Source: Hsuehochloa calcarea (Eukaryota > Streptophyta > Magnoliopsida > Poales > Poaceae). From it: 64,000 bases of DNA. Position numbers and translations under genes: made by a program. The stretch spans positions 26,899,232 to 26,963,231 of the forward strand of contig CM070599.1 in the NCBI GenBank assembly GCA_036346395.1. The letters are read 5' to 3'. Positions 23,262 to 34,720 of this stretch are shown piece by piece. The notes beneath the pieces were generated by a model. The model had not been told where the DNA came from and made no database searches. It saw only the letters and a list, made by a program, of their open reading frames with translations. Position 1 is the first letter of the stretch. Each line of letters starts with the position of its first letter.

Positions 23262-26200
23262 ATGGCCGCCGTCATCCGCTCCTCCTCCGCCGCCACCGTG
23301 CGCCTCCTCCTCCGTTTCGCCCCTGCCTCCTTGTACACGCTCTCCGCCGCCTCCCGCCCCGCCGCGGTGGCCCCGATCGCGCGCCCGATGGCCGCCATAG
23401 CAGGTCCGCCTGGCATCACATCTGGCTGGTTGCTAGTTGATAATACCACATGCTATTGTCTCGATTTGGGCCAATCTCTATGTAGGGTTCTGTGCGGGTC
23501 GCTCGCTTGTTTAGGCTGTTTATGGATTTGTGAGTACTGTTCGGTAGAATCTAATTGCTGGAGATCTGTCAACTCCGAATGATGCTATTGGGATATGCTA
23601 ATAACAAAAAAAATTGAGGGATGCTATTGTGAGGTGAGATGAATTTGTTAGAAAGGTAGCTGGAAAGACAGAAGATTGGGGATGCCAACCGTAGGTCGTA
23701 GTATACGTGTTACAGTATCACTAGAAAAATGCTGCTACTCCGTGTACAAGGGTCTCTATGCCACTATGCTACATAATGTTTAGAAGGAATTCATGGTCTG
23801 CAGCAGGTATAAGATGGCAGCTGACCCTGAACTGCAGTTCAGATGTGTGGTCGTCAAGTGTTTTTGCTTCTGGTGTTCTATCAAATGGTTGAATCTGAGC
23901 TCTTAAATATACAGAACCTATGTATTTTGAATGATGTTGCTTAAAAGCAAGAATAACTGGTTTTTGGACATGAGATCTTACATTTGATTCTGAAGCAACT
24001 AGATGAAAGATTATCTAGCCTTTGTCAAGAATATGGTGTTGGGAAAACTAAGCACTGATAAACTGCCTTTTTTTCTCTCTACGCATTAAGATTATAACAT
24101 TGGGAGCACAGGGTGGGGGGATGGTTGAGCAGGGTGGCCCTGCTGTTGCTGCAGCTCAAAATACATCCGTAACACTGTGGTATACACATCAGGAGACTTG
24201 ATGATTTGCCTTGCCCTTACTAGTCTTCATTTTGCTGCATTGCTAATATTCTACATTAGTTCAATCTTTGTATATTATCCATGTCTTAGTTTCTCTATGC
24301 TCATTGTTGATTAACTTTTGCATGCTACAATCTCAGGTGGTAACAATGCGTTCTCATGGAACTTCAGGCGCTTGTTCAGTTCAAATGAAAAGCATCTGCC
24401 TGCAATATCAGACCCAGAAATCGAATCTGCATTTAAGGATTTGATGGCTGCTAGCTGGAGTGAACTTCCAGATTCTCTTGTAGATGAAGCAAAGAAAGCA
24501 GCATCCAAAGCTACTACTGATGTGACTGGTCAAGAGGCTTTGAAAAATGTATTTCGTGCAGCTGAGGCATGTGAGGAATTCAGTGGAGTTTTAGTTACCC
24601 TAAGAATGGCCCTTGATGATCTTTGCGGCCTAACGGGTGAGGTCAGTACTTAATCGTCTCTACCCTCTCGTTGATGTATTGCTTTCCACAGTTTGGGCTC
24701 ATTTTTTTAGTAATCTGTCTTACCAAGCCTAACTCTTGCAGAACGTGGGCCCCTTGCCTGGTTATATAGAAGATGCTGTTAAAGCTGCATATAATCGATA
24801 CATGACATATCTGGAATCCTTTGGCCCCAACGAAAATTATCTAAAAAAGAAGGTGGAGACTGAGTTGGGGACAAAAATGATTCACCTGAAAATGAGATGC
24901 AGTGGCATAGGGTCTGAGTGGGGAAAGGTATGCTTCTCTCGAATGTTATTTGTCCCTGCAGAACGGTTTACTTCCATTCCAACTTCTGTTGTAGAACATG
25001 TGTCTGATTCGTCCATGGTTTTGTGGGTGCTTGCATGTGTTGTAATGGTGCGTATTGTAATTCCATTTAAGATGATATTTAGTTGTTGCGTTTTACATAA
25101 GCTGCTGTTGCATATGCAATTTTCTCACACTTCTAACAATTTTTCAGCTGAATTAGTTTCTGCTATTTCTGCTATCACAAATATATCATTTTATTCCCTC
25201 TCTGGCTAAGAGACAATAATATCAAACAATATCTTCCGTCGTTCACTTGATATTGTAGTAGGTCGCATATGAGGACAATTTATTGTTAATATTTTGCTTG
25301 ATACAAGGAGACAGGGGATAGCTTGGAAGGACTTTAAAACCTCAACCTTGTCTAACAAACTCATATAACTCTGACCATCATCTTGTTTAGCTTCTCATTT
25401 GATTTATAAATCAAGGCAATTACATATAACAATAATTGCTAACTTACTGTGCATGTTCTTTTACCAAGTGTTGTACTAGGCTACTGGCTATACTTCACAG
25501 AAATGTATTGGCCTGTTTAATCAGTTTATCTTATACGGTTATACGCCATAGAGCACTTGGTAGGGGAAAATGCACACGTGACATCTCAACAGTCAAGAAT
25601 GATTTCCTTTTGTCTGTAATGAGGTAACAAAAAAAACTGTTGGGTTACCACCAGGTGCCACTTATCGCAAACCCTGGCTAGGGTGTGATTTTGATTCTCA
25701 TGCTACTAGACATTTTGGAATTAGTCTAATAGGTGAGTTAGACCGAGTTATATTGGTTCAGGCTAATTTGACTAGTGTTACTAGGACACGTGAGTCCAAT
25801 TATTTTTTGCCGTGTCGACACGCATCCCCGTTTCGATGCGCGTCGGACTCCTTGCGACGCGTATCGGACACCCCATGAAGAGTCCTTGTGAGGAGCAGAA
25901 GGAAAGAACTAGTTTGATGCCGGTGTTTAGATAGATTTGTTGCAGAAGGAAGAGAGGAAAGAGGTGTCGGTGCTTTGGCATGATTTAGAGAGTTGTTAGA
26001 GGAAAGAGAGTCGGGGGTGGAGTGGCAGTGCTTAGTCGAAGGAGCATATGAAGGAGAGTGGGGCTGGTTTGATGAAAAGAGGGGGAGAAGAAGGCTAGAG
26101 GAGTCACGAGAGACCTCAACTGTAATACTTTATTTATTTTTACATCTAACGAGGCATTGGACTTGGACAGCTTTAGTACCCTTTTTAAAAGGGTGAGTGG

Positions 26201-27210
26201 CGTGCAATTGTTTTTTTTCTTGTGACTAGGTGATGTCAACAACATGGATAGAAAATCCCGGCGGTTACCGGCCGGTAACCACCGGTTACTGGTTTTACCG
26301 GTGGATACCGAGATTTAGAAAACCGTCCGGTTCCAAATTTCGAATTTCGGCCGGTTTTTAAGCAAATTCATATTCAGTTTTCAAATTCGGATGTTTTTTT
26401 TGGATTTCCGATTGCCGGTCGGTAACGGAGAAATGGCGCTCGGTGGTATTTTATCCGGTACCGGGATTTTGATCTTTGGTCAACAGTGTCTAGGATCTTT
26501 TGTGATAGTTATGTAGTGTTGTGGTAGTGTACCTAAATTAAATATTTCATTGCCTAAATCATTTTATTTTTAAAGATAAAAAGAATATATACTAGTCGAA
26601 TTCCCGAATCCTATTTTCTAGAGCTTGTCGAATCAGACACCCAGATCCGAGTTGGATTCCGAGTCTGTATCCAAATAACTAATTTTCAAATTGGTAACTA
26701 CTAACTAGTTTCCCCTTCCCCAATTTTCACCATAAGCTAACAAAACAAAACCGTTTTCTGGATGATTCCTGGCCAGGTGTTGTCTGTCTTCCTCCATGTT
26801 TCTTCCCTGTATCTGATTACCTCCAGAAACTGGCCAGTACAAGCAGATTGGTGAGAACTATATGAGTATGGTTTTTCAAACCTTGTCCATGCGTGAATAT
26901 AGTTTTGCCTTTCTGGGGGAGGGCTGTGTCCAGTGTCATTGTTGCAACTGGAAGATGCTATTTTTTCTTTTTCTTTTTTGATATTTTGGTCTTTCATTGA
27001 ATTATTTTCTGATGAAAATGGATGAGATCCTGCTCAACCTCATAACATGTGCGGAACAATGTTTTCATGTTGTACAACCGATTTGCTTGTATTCCATGGA
27101 CTGAAATTTACTAGTATTCCGTACTCCTTACGATGTAATTATTGTACTTGCAGATCACCCTGATTGGTACCTCAGGGATCTCGGGGTCCTATGTTGAGCT
27201 AAGGGCATGA
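23262..27210 (+). CDS. SDH5: Succinate dehydrogenase subunit 5, mitochondrial (SDH5), four exons
   Basis: Exons: 23262-23403, 24337-24641, 24742-24927, 27154-27210; total 690 nt, 229 residues plus stop. All introns are GT-AG (phases 1, 0, 0) and the joined frame is open. SDH5 is a plant-specific subunit of respiratory complex II in the inner mitochondrial membrane. Residues 1 to about 61 form an Arg/Ala/Ser-rich presequence with few acidic residues, ending in RRLFSS, a typical processing context. The conserved body follows: DPEIESAFKDLMAASW, then GQEALKNVFRAAEACEEF, and in exon 3 KKKVETELGTKMIHLKMRC and SGIGSEWGK. Exon 4 encodes the ending ITLIGTSGISGSYVELRA. The ATG at 23262 is the first in a strong context (GGCGATGGCC). 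Intron 3 is long (2226 bp) and holds repeat insertions. The identification is by recalled family text. The exact biochemical role of SDH5 is not established by the sequence. Confidence 0.92.
24928..27153 (+). other. SDH5 intron 3 (2226 bp)
   Basis: Begins GTATGC and ends CTTGCAG. It contains AT-rich sequence, a 236-bp inverted-repeat element at 26244-26479, and no coding signal beyond chance frames. The final exon is only 57 bp, so correct splicing over this distance is needed to complete the protein's C-terminus. Confidence 0.85.
26244..26479. mobile_element. hAT-like MITE in SDH5 intron 3
   Basis: Ends are imperfect inverted repeats: AGAAAATCCCGG near the left and, reverse-complemented from the right, ATCAAAATCCCGG. 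The interior is rich in ACCGG/CCGGT words, as in many grass hAT MITEs. Flanks are TCAACAAC and TCAACAGT, agreeing at six of eight positions, consistent with an old 8-bp duplication. No coding capacity. Confidence 0.5.
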
Positions 27211-27825
27211 GGGAAGTCTGCAGATCGATGGGCCGAGGGAAGGCTGCATATCAGAGCCGGGTGCTCCGCCCCCACACACCGCGATAACAAGGAGAAGCAA
27301 CTCTTTGTGCTCCAGACTTTATGATATAATAAGAACGCGTTTCTGGAGGTTCACGTCGATTTTGTTTTGCTCTTGCGTGCGTTGTGCTGCCCCCATAATG
27401 GTGTGCGTGACACCTCTCGGTTTTGTTCATTTTTACCATGAGCCCTGACTTTGTTAATGAAGTACTGTGTAACGGCATGCCGCTCGTGCTGCTGACGCGA
27501 TCGTGTGAACGTGCATGCACACGGAGAAGTCGACAACGAAGGGGGACTGCAGTTTCCGTGTCAACAGGATGGCCGAGAATGACGTCCGATCTGAACCGTC
27601 CATTTTCAAATCGGACGGCCGCGCAAGCCGGCCAGATGGTTTGTATGCGCGCACCGACACCTCGTTCCTCACTTGAGCGTACAGGGAGCGACGTCGATCT
27701 GTTCGTCAAAGCGGTCAGATTGTGTGCAAGTATTCCACACGCTACGGCGTCCGGGGCCGGCTGGTGCTCGTGCGCGCGGGCACGGATGCAATCCGCTGAC
27801 AACAGTACGTTTGGCTATGCGGAGA
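27211..27825. other. SDH5 3' UTR and downstream spacer
   Basis: The 3' untranslated region of SDH5 presumably lies in the first few hundred bases. The rest has GC-rich overlapping frames on both strands without family resemblance. No other gene seen. Confidence 0.4.
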
Positions 27826-28163
27826 GGTTGTACCAATCACAAAGTATACAAAGAGATACGATAATTTATTTATAAAGTTCGCCAAAGTTTACATTCGTAG
27901 GAGTCGAATCTCTTTCATCCGTTTGAGGTGTTTCATTCGTTTTTCACGATTTAGGTTACAAGAGGTCGGTAATATATATTTATACCCTGTTACGTGTTCG
28001 ACTCACACCTGTAGTTCGTATCGCGAGGGACTTCGCCCCCCACCCTCACACCCTTGACCCACAATATTTTCTAACCCCATGCAATCGTGTCTCCACCTTG
28101 TAGGGCTGATATGTTTTCCGGACATAACCTTTTTCACCTTGCATATACGAGTCATACACAACA
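27826..28163 (-). repeat. 3' LTR of the copia element
   Basis: Aligns with 34721-34995 through TTTATTTATAA(A/G)GTTCG, TTTTTCACGATT(T/C)AGG and CATACACAACA at its right edge (28163). It is longer than its partner in the middle. The left edge near GGTTGTACC is approximate. On the minus strand a purine-rich run lies immediately upstream of this LTR (AATGTGGAGATTTT), a likely polypurine tract. Confidence 0.75.
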
Positions 28164-28169
28164 AAAATC

Positions 28170-28720
28170 TCCACATTGGCAAATACACCACCTTGAAGAA
28201 ACACACACGAGAACACTTTGACACTTCTCTCGCATCCGTTGGGCTTAGGGTTACCTTCTTGCTCAGCAACTTGTGACTTCCAACAAGGCGAGGTAATGCT
28301 CAAACTTGTTGGCGTTGACGAGTTTAGTCAACATATCTACAACATTATTATCAATGTGCACCTTCATCAAATCTATCAACTTTCTCATCATGTGATACCT
28401 TGTATGAATGTGCTTAGTCCTGATATAATACACCTATTTCTTGTCCAAAAAAATTGCACTCACTATCTCAATGCACATGAACTCCACTTTGCTCAACACC
28501 TAGTTCCTTCACTAGTCATGCAAGCCATAACGCTTCCTTTGTAGCTTCAACCACAGGCATATGCTCTGTCTCAGTTGTAGATAATGCAACAATAGATTGA
28601 ATTGATGATTTCCAATACATAGGCCCTCCACTTAGAGTAAAAGCATACACCGTAGTAGATATCCTAATATCCAAATCACTGGTATAGTCCGAATCCTCGT
28701 GTCCAACAACCAAAGGATTA
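28170..28720 (-). pseudogene. RNase H region of copia pol
   Basis: The frame 28516-28713 reads GHEDSDYTSDLDIRISTTVY, then FTLSGGPMYWKSSIQS and IVALSTTETEHM, with EATKEALWLA at its end. This is the copia RNase H domain, whose usual text includes ADWAGD, SWKSxxQ and VALSTTEAEY. The conserved first motif is altered (DSDYTSD). Downstream to about 28170 the frame is broken and only scraps of the C-terminal RNase H can be guessed. Confidence 0.85.
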
Positions 28721-29740
28721 CCTTGCTATCTGTCAAAAATAATACTATGACTTATTGTACCTCTTAAATACCAGAATATCCACATGACTGTCTCCCAATG
28801 TCGCTATCCTGGTTTCGCCATAAACTTACTGGCTTGACTAACAACATGCGCCAAATCAGGCCTTATAAAAACCATAATATACATTAAACAACCAACTGCA
28901 CTAGCATATTGAACTTTTGTCATCTCTTCAATTTCCTCTTATGATTTAGGACAAAATTTGAAAGGAAGTTTAAAATGTTGTGCCAATGGAATACTTATTG
29001 GTTTGGCCGTACTCATATCAAACCGCTCCAAAACCTTCTCAACATATTTCTGCTGAGACAGTCACAACTTCATTGAGTTTCTATCCCTGTGTATATGTAT
29101 GCCCAAAATTTTCTTTCCCGCCCCTAAGTTTTTCATATCAAATTCCTAACTTAGTAAACCTTTCAAACCAATCACATCATGCATGTGCTTTGCAACAATT
29201 AGCATATTATTAACATATAATAGCAGAAAAATAAATGAACCATAATCAAGGCATCGAACATAAATACAAAAGTCATACTCACATCGCTTATAGCCAATCT
29301 GCAACATGTAGGAGTCAAAACGCTTGTACTAATGACTTGGAGACTATTTCAACCCATACAATGACTTCTTTAATTTGCAAACCAAGTGCTAATTTTATGG
29401 TCAAGTTAACCCTTCTGACTACTCCATGTAGATTATCTCAACAAGATCACCATGCAAAAATGTCATTTTCGCATCTATCTGTTCTAAGTGCAAATCCCAA
29501 CTGGCTACCATGCAAGAACAGTCTTGATAGAAACATGCCTCACAACAGGGGAGAATGCATCATCATAATCAATTACTTTTTTGTGAATACCTTTTGCAAC
29601 CAACCAAGCCTTGAACTTTCCCCAATTTTTTCTGATATTGCATGTTTTCTCTTGTAGACTCATTTGCACCAACGACCTTCTTATCTTCAGGAAGATGAAC
29701 TGCTCCCAAGTCCTATTTTTATGTAAAGATTCCATCTCTT
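28721..29740 (-). pseudogene. Reverse transcriptase of copia pol, active site mutated
   Basis: The start of RT is at 29505-29735: FKAWLVAKGIHKKVIDYDDA then FSPVVRHVSIKTVLA, the standard opening (K-A-R-L-V-A-K-G ... D-Y-x-E-x-F-S-P-V). Near 29201-29235 the catalytic box reads YVNNML in place of YVDDML, so both catalytic aspartates have become asparagine. Further on, EFDMKNLG and, later, QQKYVEKVLERF are conserved blocks seen with frame changes. This RT cannot be active. Confidence 0.85.
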
Positions 29741-30460
29741 ATGTCATTATAGACATCTACCTATCTTTCTCCTGGCTTGTAATAGCATCCTGAAAATTAA
29801 TTGGATCATCAGTACTAACAAGAAGAGCAAATGAAACCTGGTCTTCACACTGAATCTCTTTGGAGTTTTCACATTGGTATGTCGTTGTCTATATTTTGCC
29901 AATTGAAAATTATGCAAATCCTTTGAAGTGGAATTTGTAGGTAGCGTGTGTGAATCATGTGTCCTTGAACTATGTCCCAACTCTACGTGCACCGTATCTG
30001 ATCCTCCAATCTCATGTACCACCTCCTCTTTATTTTTGTGTAACATTGATTGCTCATCAAAGACAACATCCCTACTCGTCACCACTTTCTTCAAATGTCA
30101 GATCCCAAAGCTTGTCCCTTTAACACCTTTCTTGAAACCTAGAAAAATACACGTCTTTGATTTTTCATCAAGCTTTGACCTTTCATTTACTGGTATATAC
30201 ATATAGGTTGGACAACTAAACATTCTTAGATTAGTAAAATCAACTGAATTAACAGTTCATATGTTCTCTACAACCTTAACACCCAAAGATGCCCGTGGTG
30301 ATCAATTTATGAGGTAGCACGCCATGTTCACAGCTTCTACCTAGAAACATTTACGAAGCCTTGCATTCAACCTCAAACACCTTGCTCTTTCACATATAGT
30401 CATGTTCATCCTTTGTCACATTGTTTTGTTGTGGTGTCTTGCGCATTATGAAATGTCGCT
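29741..30460 (-). pseudogene. Integrase C-terminal region and integrase-RT linker of copia pol
   Basis: The frame 29747-30094 includes SRDVVFDEQSMLH, the conserved block in copia polyproteins where the usual text is SRDVxFDE near the integrase C-terminus. About 30110-30460 on the minus strand carries scrambled integrase text. The nested LTR at 30461-31134 splits this region from the upstream integrase. Confidence 0.7.
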
Positions 30461-31134
30461 TGTCGACGATCTTATTAATATATAAAAATAGAGGAAAATG
30501 GTGCGTGTCTCCTGGAATAGAATGGGGTCACTCTTTATTGCTATGAACTGGCTATTACAAGGAATGACTGTGTTCAAACAAAAGGCTAATCCTAGTTACA
30601 CTGGAGCGCAATGCTTGCTATGGTGTTGTAATCAAATCGACTGCTAATCTTCTCAATTGCCTTCAATCTGATGCCCCTCCTCTCCTCCGTGATCCTCCTT
30701 AAGTAGTTAATGAAGTGATGGCGTTTATTCCTTGGAGAGACACCTGTTGGGAAGTGACGCGTCTGATCGGAGAGAGGTGTCAGTTGACAGGGTATCAACT
30801 GATGTGCGGTCATATGTTGGTGAGACATTCAACTGTAGTCCAGTGTCTTAGAATTATGTAACATCGCGTGGTATGGAATATACAACACGTGTTCCATTCA
30901 TCACACGGTAAGGATATACCTGGATTCAGGTCCAGATGATACCAGTTCATAGCTTTACGAGCAGTTAACTGGTCGGGGACTAGGTACAGGACCTTGTCCG
31001 ATCAGGGTATTCATTATGTAATCTCTGGAATCCTCACGACTAGTGAGGTCGTTAGCCTTAGGGGTTACGACCACGAAGACATATGGTTTCTCTTTATGTA
31101 TTAAAGTAATACATAGAGGTTTTAATCCTCGTCA
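30461..31134 (-). repeat. Nested solo LTR, family member 2 (inverted)
   Basis: Reverse-complement relative of 20467-21124 and 40735-41397. It starts TGTCGACGATCTTATTAAT and ends ATCCTCGTCA. It interrupts copia integrase text and so came later than the copia element. Flanking 5-mers TCGCT and CTGTT do not match, so the duplication has decayed or the ends are not original. Confidence 0.8.
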
Positions 31135-31600
31135 CTGTTGAATCCCATGCTCTTCACAATATTTCTATAACTGTGAATCAATATATTTAGTACCATTATT
31201 AGATCTTAGATATTTTCCCTTTCCGCCTGTTCGGTTCTCCACCCCAGCTTTCCACACCTTGAACTTAGCAAACGTCTCAGATTTTCTGCTTCATGAAATA
31301 CACCCACACCTTGTGGGAAAAATCGTCAATAAAATTAACGAAATACTAAGCTTCACCCATTGACGGTTTTCTAGGAAGTCCCTACACATCAAAGTGTACA
31401 TAATCAAATATCCTTTTTGTTTCATATTTGCCACTTGAGAAGCTAACCTTAGACTGTTATACAAAAACACAAAACTTACAGAAACCTAACTCACAACTTT
31501 TAATTCCTGCCAAAAGGTTTCTCTTATGCAATTCCTCCATCTCACGAACAATAAGATAGCCCAATCAAATATGCCAAAGTTTTGCTATATCACCATGTGA
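31135..31600 (-). pseudogene. Integrase catalytic core of copia pol
   Basis: Minus-strand text near 31220-31340 reads FVNFIDDFSHKVWVYFMKQK, then after a one-base frame change SETFAKFKVWKAGVENRTGG. This is the rve core (usual FIDDxSRKxWVYFxK), with the first catalytic aspartate in the FIDD block. A single extra base in the AAAATCTGAG tract breaks the frame. Confidence 0.8.
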
Positions 31601-31849
31601 CTAAACTAAATTGTCTCCACATACACCAATACCTCCTGACAACACGTAAATATTTCTAACAGTTCTCCTACCCTTCATCACAGTCAATGCACTCTTGCAA
31701 TTTTTCATGGTTCCCTTATATTTATTAGCTTTATAAGTAAGACCACTATAATGTAGAGAGTCTAGTGAGATCAGATTCCTTTTCAATCCGAGTATGTAAC
31801 AAACATCACGCATTGTTCTAACAATATCATCATTCATCTTTAATTTCAA
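31601..31849 (-). pseudogene. GAG-pre-integrase domain of copia pol
   Basis: An 82-residue frame: TMRDVCYILGLKRNLISLDS then LTYKANKYKGTMKN and ALTVMKGRRTVRNIYVLSG. This matches the region just before integrase in plant copia polyproteins (V-x-x-V-P-G-L-K-R-N-L-I-S ... V-M-K-G-x-R ... N-L-Y-x-L). It lies in proper order upstream of the integrase core. The start methionine is internal to the polyprotein. Confidence 0.85.
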
Positions 31850-32270
31850 CTCACCTATCTCGACAATACTATAGCATGTATCATCACCAAGGTAGATAGA
31901 ACTAAAATTACTTTACATGTATGAGGTGAACCACTCCCTGTTAGGCATGCTGTGATACAAGTATCCCAAATCACGAATCCATGTATCTGTCAGCCAAATG
32001 TTTGAAGCTAAGAAAACATCTACATCGTTGTTGTCCGAGTCATCTTTCCTAGCCACTTTCACAGTCTTGTCATGCTCCCACCATTCAGTTCTTTCAATTT
32101 TGGACAATCTCTGTTCATATGCCCAATCTCCTTGCACTTGCAGAACTTGATATTCTTTTGCTTCTTGACTTTGATCTGGAATTACACCTTCCATATTTCT
32201 CATTGTCTTGCTTCCTTCCACGATTGCCCTTTGTATACAAACTATCACTATGAGAGCTCTCCTATGTGTT
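31850..32270 (-). pseudogene. Gag zinc knuckle and protease region of copia element
   Basis: In one minus-strand frame near 32103-32160 the text is KFCKCKEIGHMNRDCP, a CCHC knuckle whose first cysteine position is phenylalanine. A longer open frame across the same bases (31913-32365) is out of register with it, so it is not the ancestral reading. Near 31960-32000 the block SNIWLTDTWIRDLG resembles the start of the copia protease (usual W-x-x-D-S-x-A-S), with the catalytic aspartate-serine altered. Confidence 0.65.
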
Positions 32271-32793
32271 CTACCTCCGTTGATTACGTGCCAACATAGC
32301 TGTAGTGATCTCATCAACTTTGATTGTATCATTCCCGTGTATAAGAGTGGTGACCAAGTGTTCATAGGAAAGAGGGAATAAACCTAACAAAATAATTGCC
32401 TTGTCTTCATTATCAATCTTCACCTCTAGATGCCCTATATCGATGATCACCTGATTGAAGATGTTCACATACTGTGCAGGATCAAAACTCTTCCACATCT
32501 TCAACTCGTACAACTTCTACTTCAGATGCGGCTTGTTCGTTAGGGTTTTGGACATGAACCGAGTCTACAACTTGTCCCATATTTCTTTCAGTGATGTCAT
32601 ATCCATCACATGATACATGACCTAATCTGAAAGACATAGTCGTATGATCGCGGCTGCCTGCTCCTTCAACTCATCCCAATCGTCGTCCTCCATCCCCTTC
32701 GACTTTGCTTCGTGCATCCCCTTAGAACATCCTTGCTGCACCAACAGTTCCTTCATCCTCGTCTGCTACAATCCAAAGTTACCAGTCCAGTCG
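32271..32793 (-). pseudogene. Gag of copia element (UBN2-type), main part
   Basis: Blocks in order from the N-terminal side (right end): a stop in place of a conserved tryptophan, then LLVQQGCSKGMHEAKSKG, DWDELKEQAAAIIRLCLSD, and in 32271-32513 LYELKMWKSFD-like text, NIFNQVIIDI, AIILLGLFPLSYEHLVTTLI and IKVDEITTAMLA. This is the gag-polypeptide of LTR copia type. The nested LTR at 32799-34659 splits off the first residues, which resume at 34665-34697 in the same frame once the LTR and one copy of its duplication are disregarded. Confidence 0.8.
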
Positions 32794-34664
32794 AACTTTG
32801 TGGATATCGTGAGGATATGTGCACGATCTTAGAATGATGAGTCAATTGGCAATGGCTTTGTTGGTTTGTAAAATCTCGCGTTTTCGGTTTTGCTTCAGTT
32901 CTGTCAGACCACAGGCGGTCTGACCGGTGGCAGGGGCGGTCAGACCGCCCGTGGAGAGGTCGGATCGGCCGTGGTTGCCGGTCGGACCGGACTTGCCTCA
33001 AAGTGGTTTTTGGAGCTGAGCCAAAAATAGGTTGTGTAGGCAAGTGAGGGGAGTCTCTGGATGTGGTCACATAATTTTTGGAGGTCTCAGTCAAAAGTTC
33101 TATTGATTTGAAAATTCCAGAAGGTTTCGGATTTTCGAGATGGAATTTTGGCTAAGTCTTTTCGGGCGGTCCGACCGCCGTTATGGAATCGGTCGGACCG
33201 GCCTGAAATCGGTCGGACCGGCCGTGTGGGGCGGTCAGACCGCCGATCACTTGAAGGTTAGCCTTGTTGGCATTGATGTGTTTTGACTGTGGTTAATGTA
33301 TGGATTTCAATGCTTTATTGTTGCATATTGCATTGTGGAACTAACGTGGGTCAAGTTGTGAAGAACTTGTTCCCAGAGATGATTTGTTTGTCTATTGCTG
33401 TGCAGGTGGCTTGCAGGTCAACGACGTCAACGGTGAGGTGGATCGGGACTACGCTTGGAGAGCTGAGGTCCAGAACGATCATGGATGCCGGGTGAGGTCG
33501 TGTGACTCAAGCATAGTGCAGAATGGGCAAGATGGATCGAACGGGTAGTTCGGTGCAGCTGGTTGGATCAGGCGGTGCGGAAGTCGGTGCAAGTCTCTAG
33601 GAGTTTCCGATGGGATTCGGACGGGAGAGTCTTGCCGACATGATGAGAGCCGCTGATCAACCTACACGTAGTGAAGCATGCGATTGCTTCAACAGATGTG
33701 TGTGAGTGGGTCCCATGTGTGTGGGTCCCAAATGTGAAAACCTAGCCTCTCCTATAAATAGAAAGGGGAGATGTCAAACCCCTTGAAGCACTTTGGAGCC
33801 CTCATTTGGAAAGCCCCTTGTTAGGGTTAGGGTTTGAGAGGAGAGGAGAGGAGAAGAAGATTGTGTGTGTGCTCTTTGGGTTGAGCTCTTGTCCTCCTTG
33901 AGGGAGTGGCTTTGTAAGCATCTTGTGAGATCAATCAATCTTGTGATGCTTGCTTAAGAGATCGATTCTCTCCATTGTGTTCAACTCTCTTTTGTTGATT
34001 TTGGTGCTTCCTTGATTCAAGGGTTTATGCTTGGTCTCTTGATCTATTTTATCTTGCTTTGATGTGTGGGAATACTCCTAGAATCATCTAGATCATCAAC
34101 CCCCACAAGCAAGTCTTGAATCAAGTTTTTCATATTTCTAGGGTTTGTGCACTTCTTTGGTTAAACCTTAAGAGATCGTTTCTACGAAGTGGATCTGAAC
34201 GATCGTCGCTAGAAATAGGTCTCTAATATTCTTAGGGAGGTGTGCTTCAAATTTGGTCAAGTTTCATTGGTTGATTCAAAAGTTGGACCAAATTTCGTTT
34301 TGGATTTGGGTGTTGTGTTTCGGTTCTGGACTAAATCGGTCGGACCGATTTTTAGATGGCGGTTAGACCACCAGCATTCAGACCGCCAGTTGACGGCCGG
34401 TCGAACCGATTTAAATCGGTCGGACCGCCCTTTGGTAGCCGGTCGGACCGCCAGTGCCTGCACTGCACGGTGAGATCCATTCTCCACATTTGTGTCTTGT
34501 GGTTGAGGGGGTTATCGAATTCAGCACAAGGCTTCCTCTGTGCGCTTACTGATCTTCTTAGCTTTCATAGCTAAAGGAGTAAAGTTCGTGTTGAATTTGA
34601 TTAAGGCGAGAATTTTGAGAAAGCGCCTATTCACCCCTAGTCGCCTTTATGGTCCTACAAACTT
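32794..34664 (+). repeat. Solo LTR A (1861 bp) with AACTT target duplication
   Basis: The LTR is 32799-34659 (TGTGGATATC...GGTCCTACA), flanked by AACTT at 32794-32798 and 34660-34664. It lies within a gag codon run of the copia element, and the gag frame resumes correctly on the far side, which confirms the borders. It contains a TATA box (CTATAAATAG, near 33752) and a U5-like CCTATTCACCCCTAGTCG motif. Clusters of GGTCGGACCG and GCGGTCAGACCGC palindromes lie at 32910-33245 and 34335-34455. No internal coding region is left, so it arose by LTR-LTR recombination. Confidence 0.93.
33752..33761 (+). promoter_or_regulatory. TATA box of solo LTR A
   Basis: CTATAAATAG about 950 bases into the LTR, followed by a GA-rich leader; a typical U3/R promoter position. 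Orientation plus, agreeing with the LTR's TG...CA reading and U5 motif. Confidence 0.5.
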
Positions 34665-34697
34665 CAACACTTCAAACCTAACACCTGGCACAGTCAT
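34665..34697 (-). pseudogene. Copia gag N-terminus
   Basis: ATG at 34697 (minus) opens MTVPGVRFEVLK, ten bases after the primer-binding site, the usual place for a copia gag start. The frame continues at 32793 after the solo LTR. Too short to be more than a remnant. Confidence 0.7.
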
Positions 34698-34706
34698 CTC
34701 AACCTC

Positions 34707-34718
34707 GCTCTGATACCA
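34707..34718 (-). other. Primer-binding site of the copia element
   Basis: Minus strand reads TGGTATCAGAGC, the exact complement of the plant initiator tRNA-Met 3' end, two bases inside the 5' LTR edge. It fixes the LTR border at 34721 and the element's minus orientation. Confidence 0.93.
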
Positions 34719-34720
34719 AT

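Noticed and set aside
31913..32365. 150-codon minus-strand frame in the copia element as a distinct protein
   Set aside because: The zinc-knuckle text lies in another frame over the same bases, so this frame is mostly a register-shifted shadow of gag/protease.
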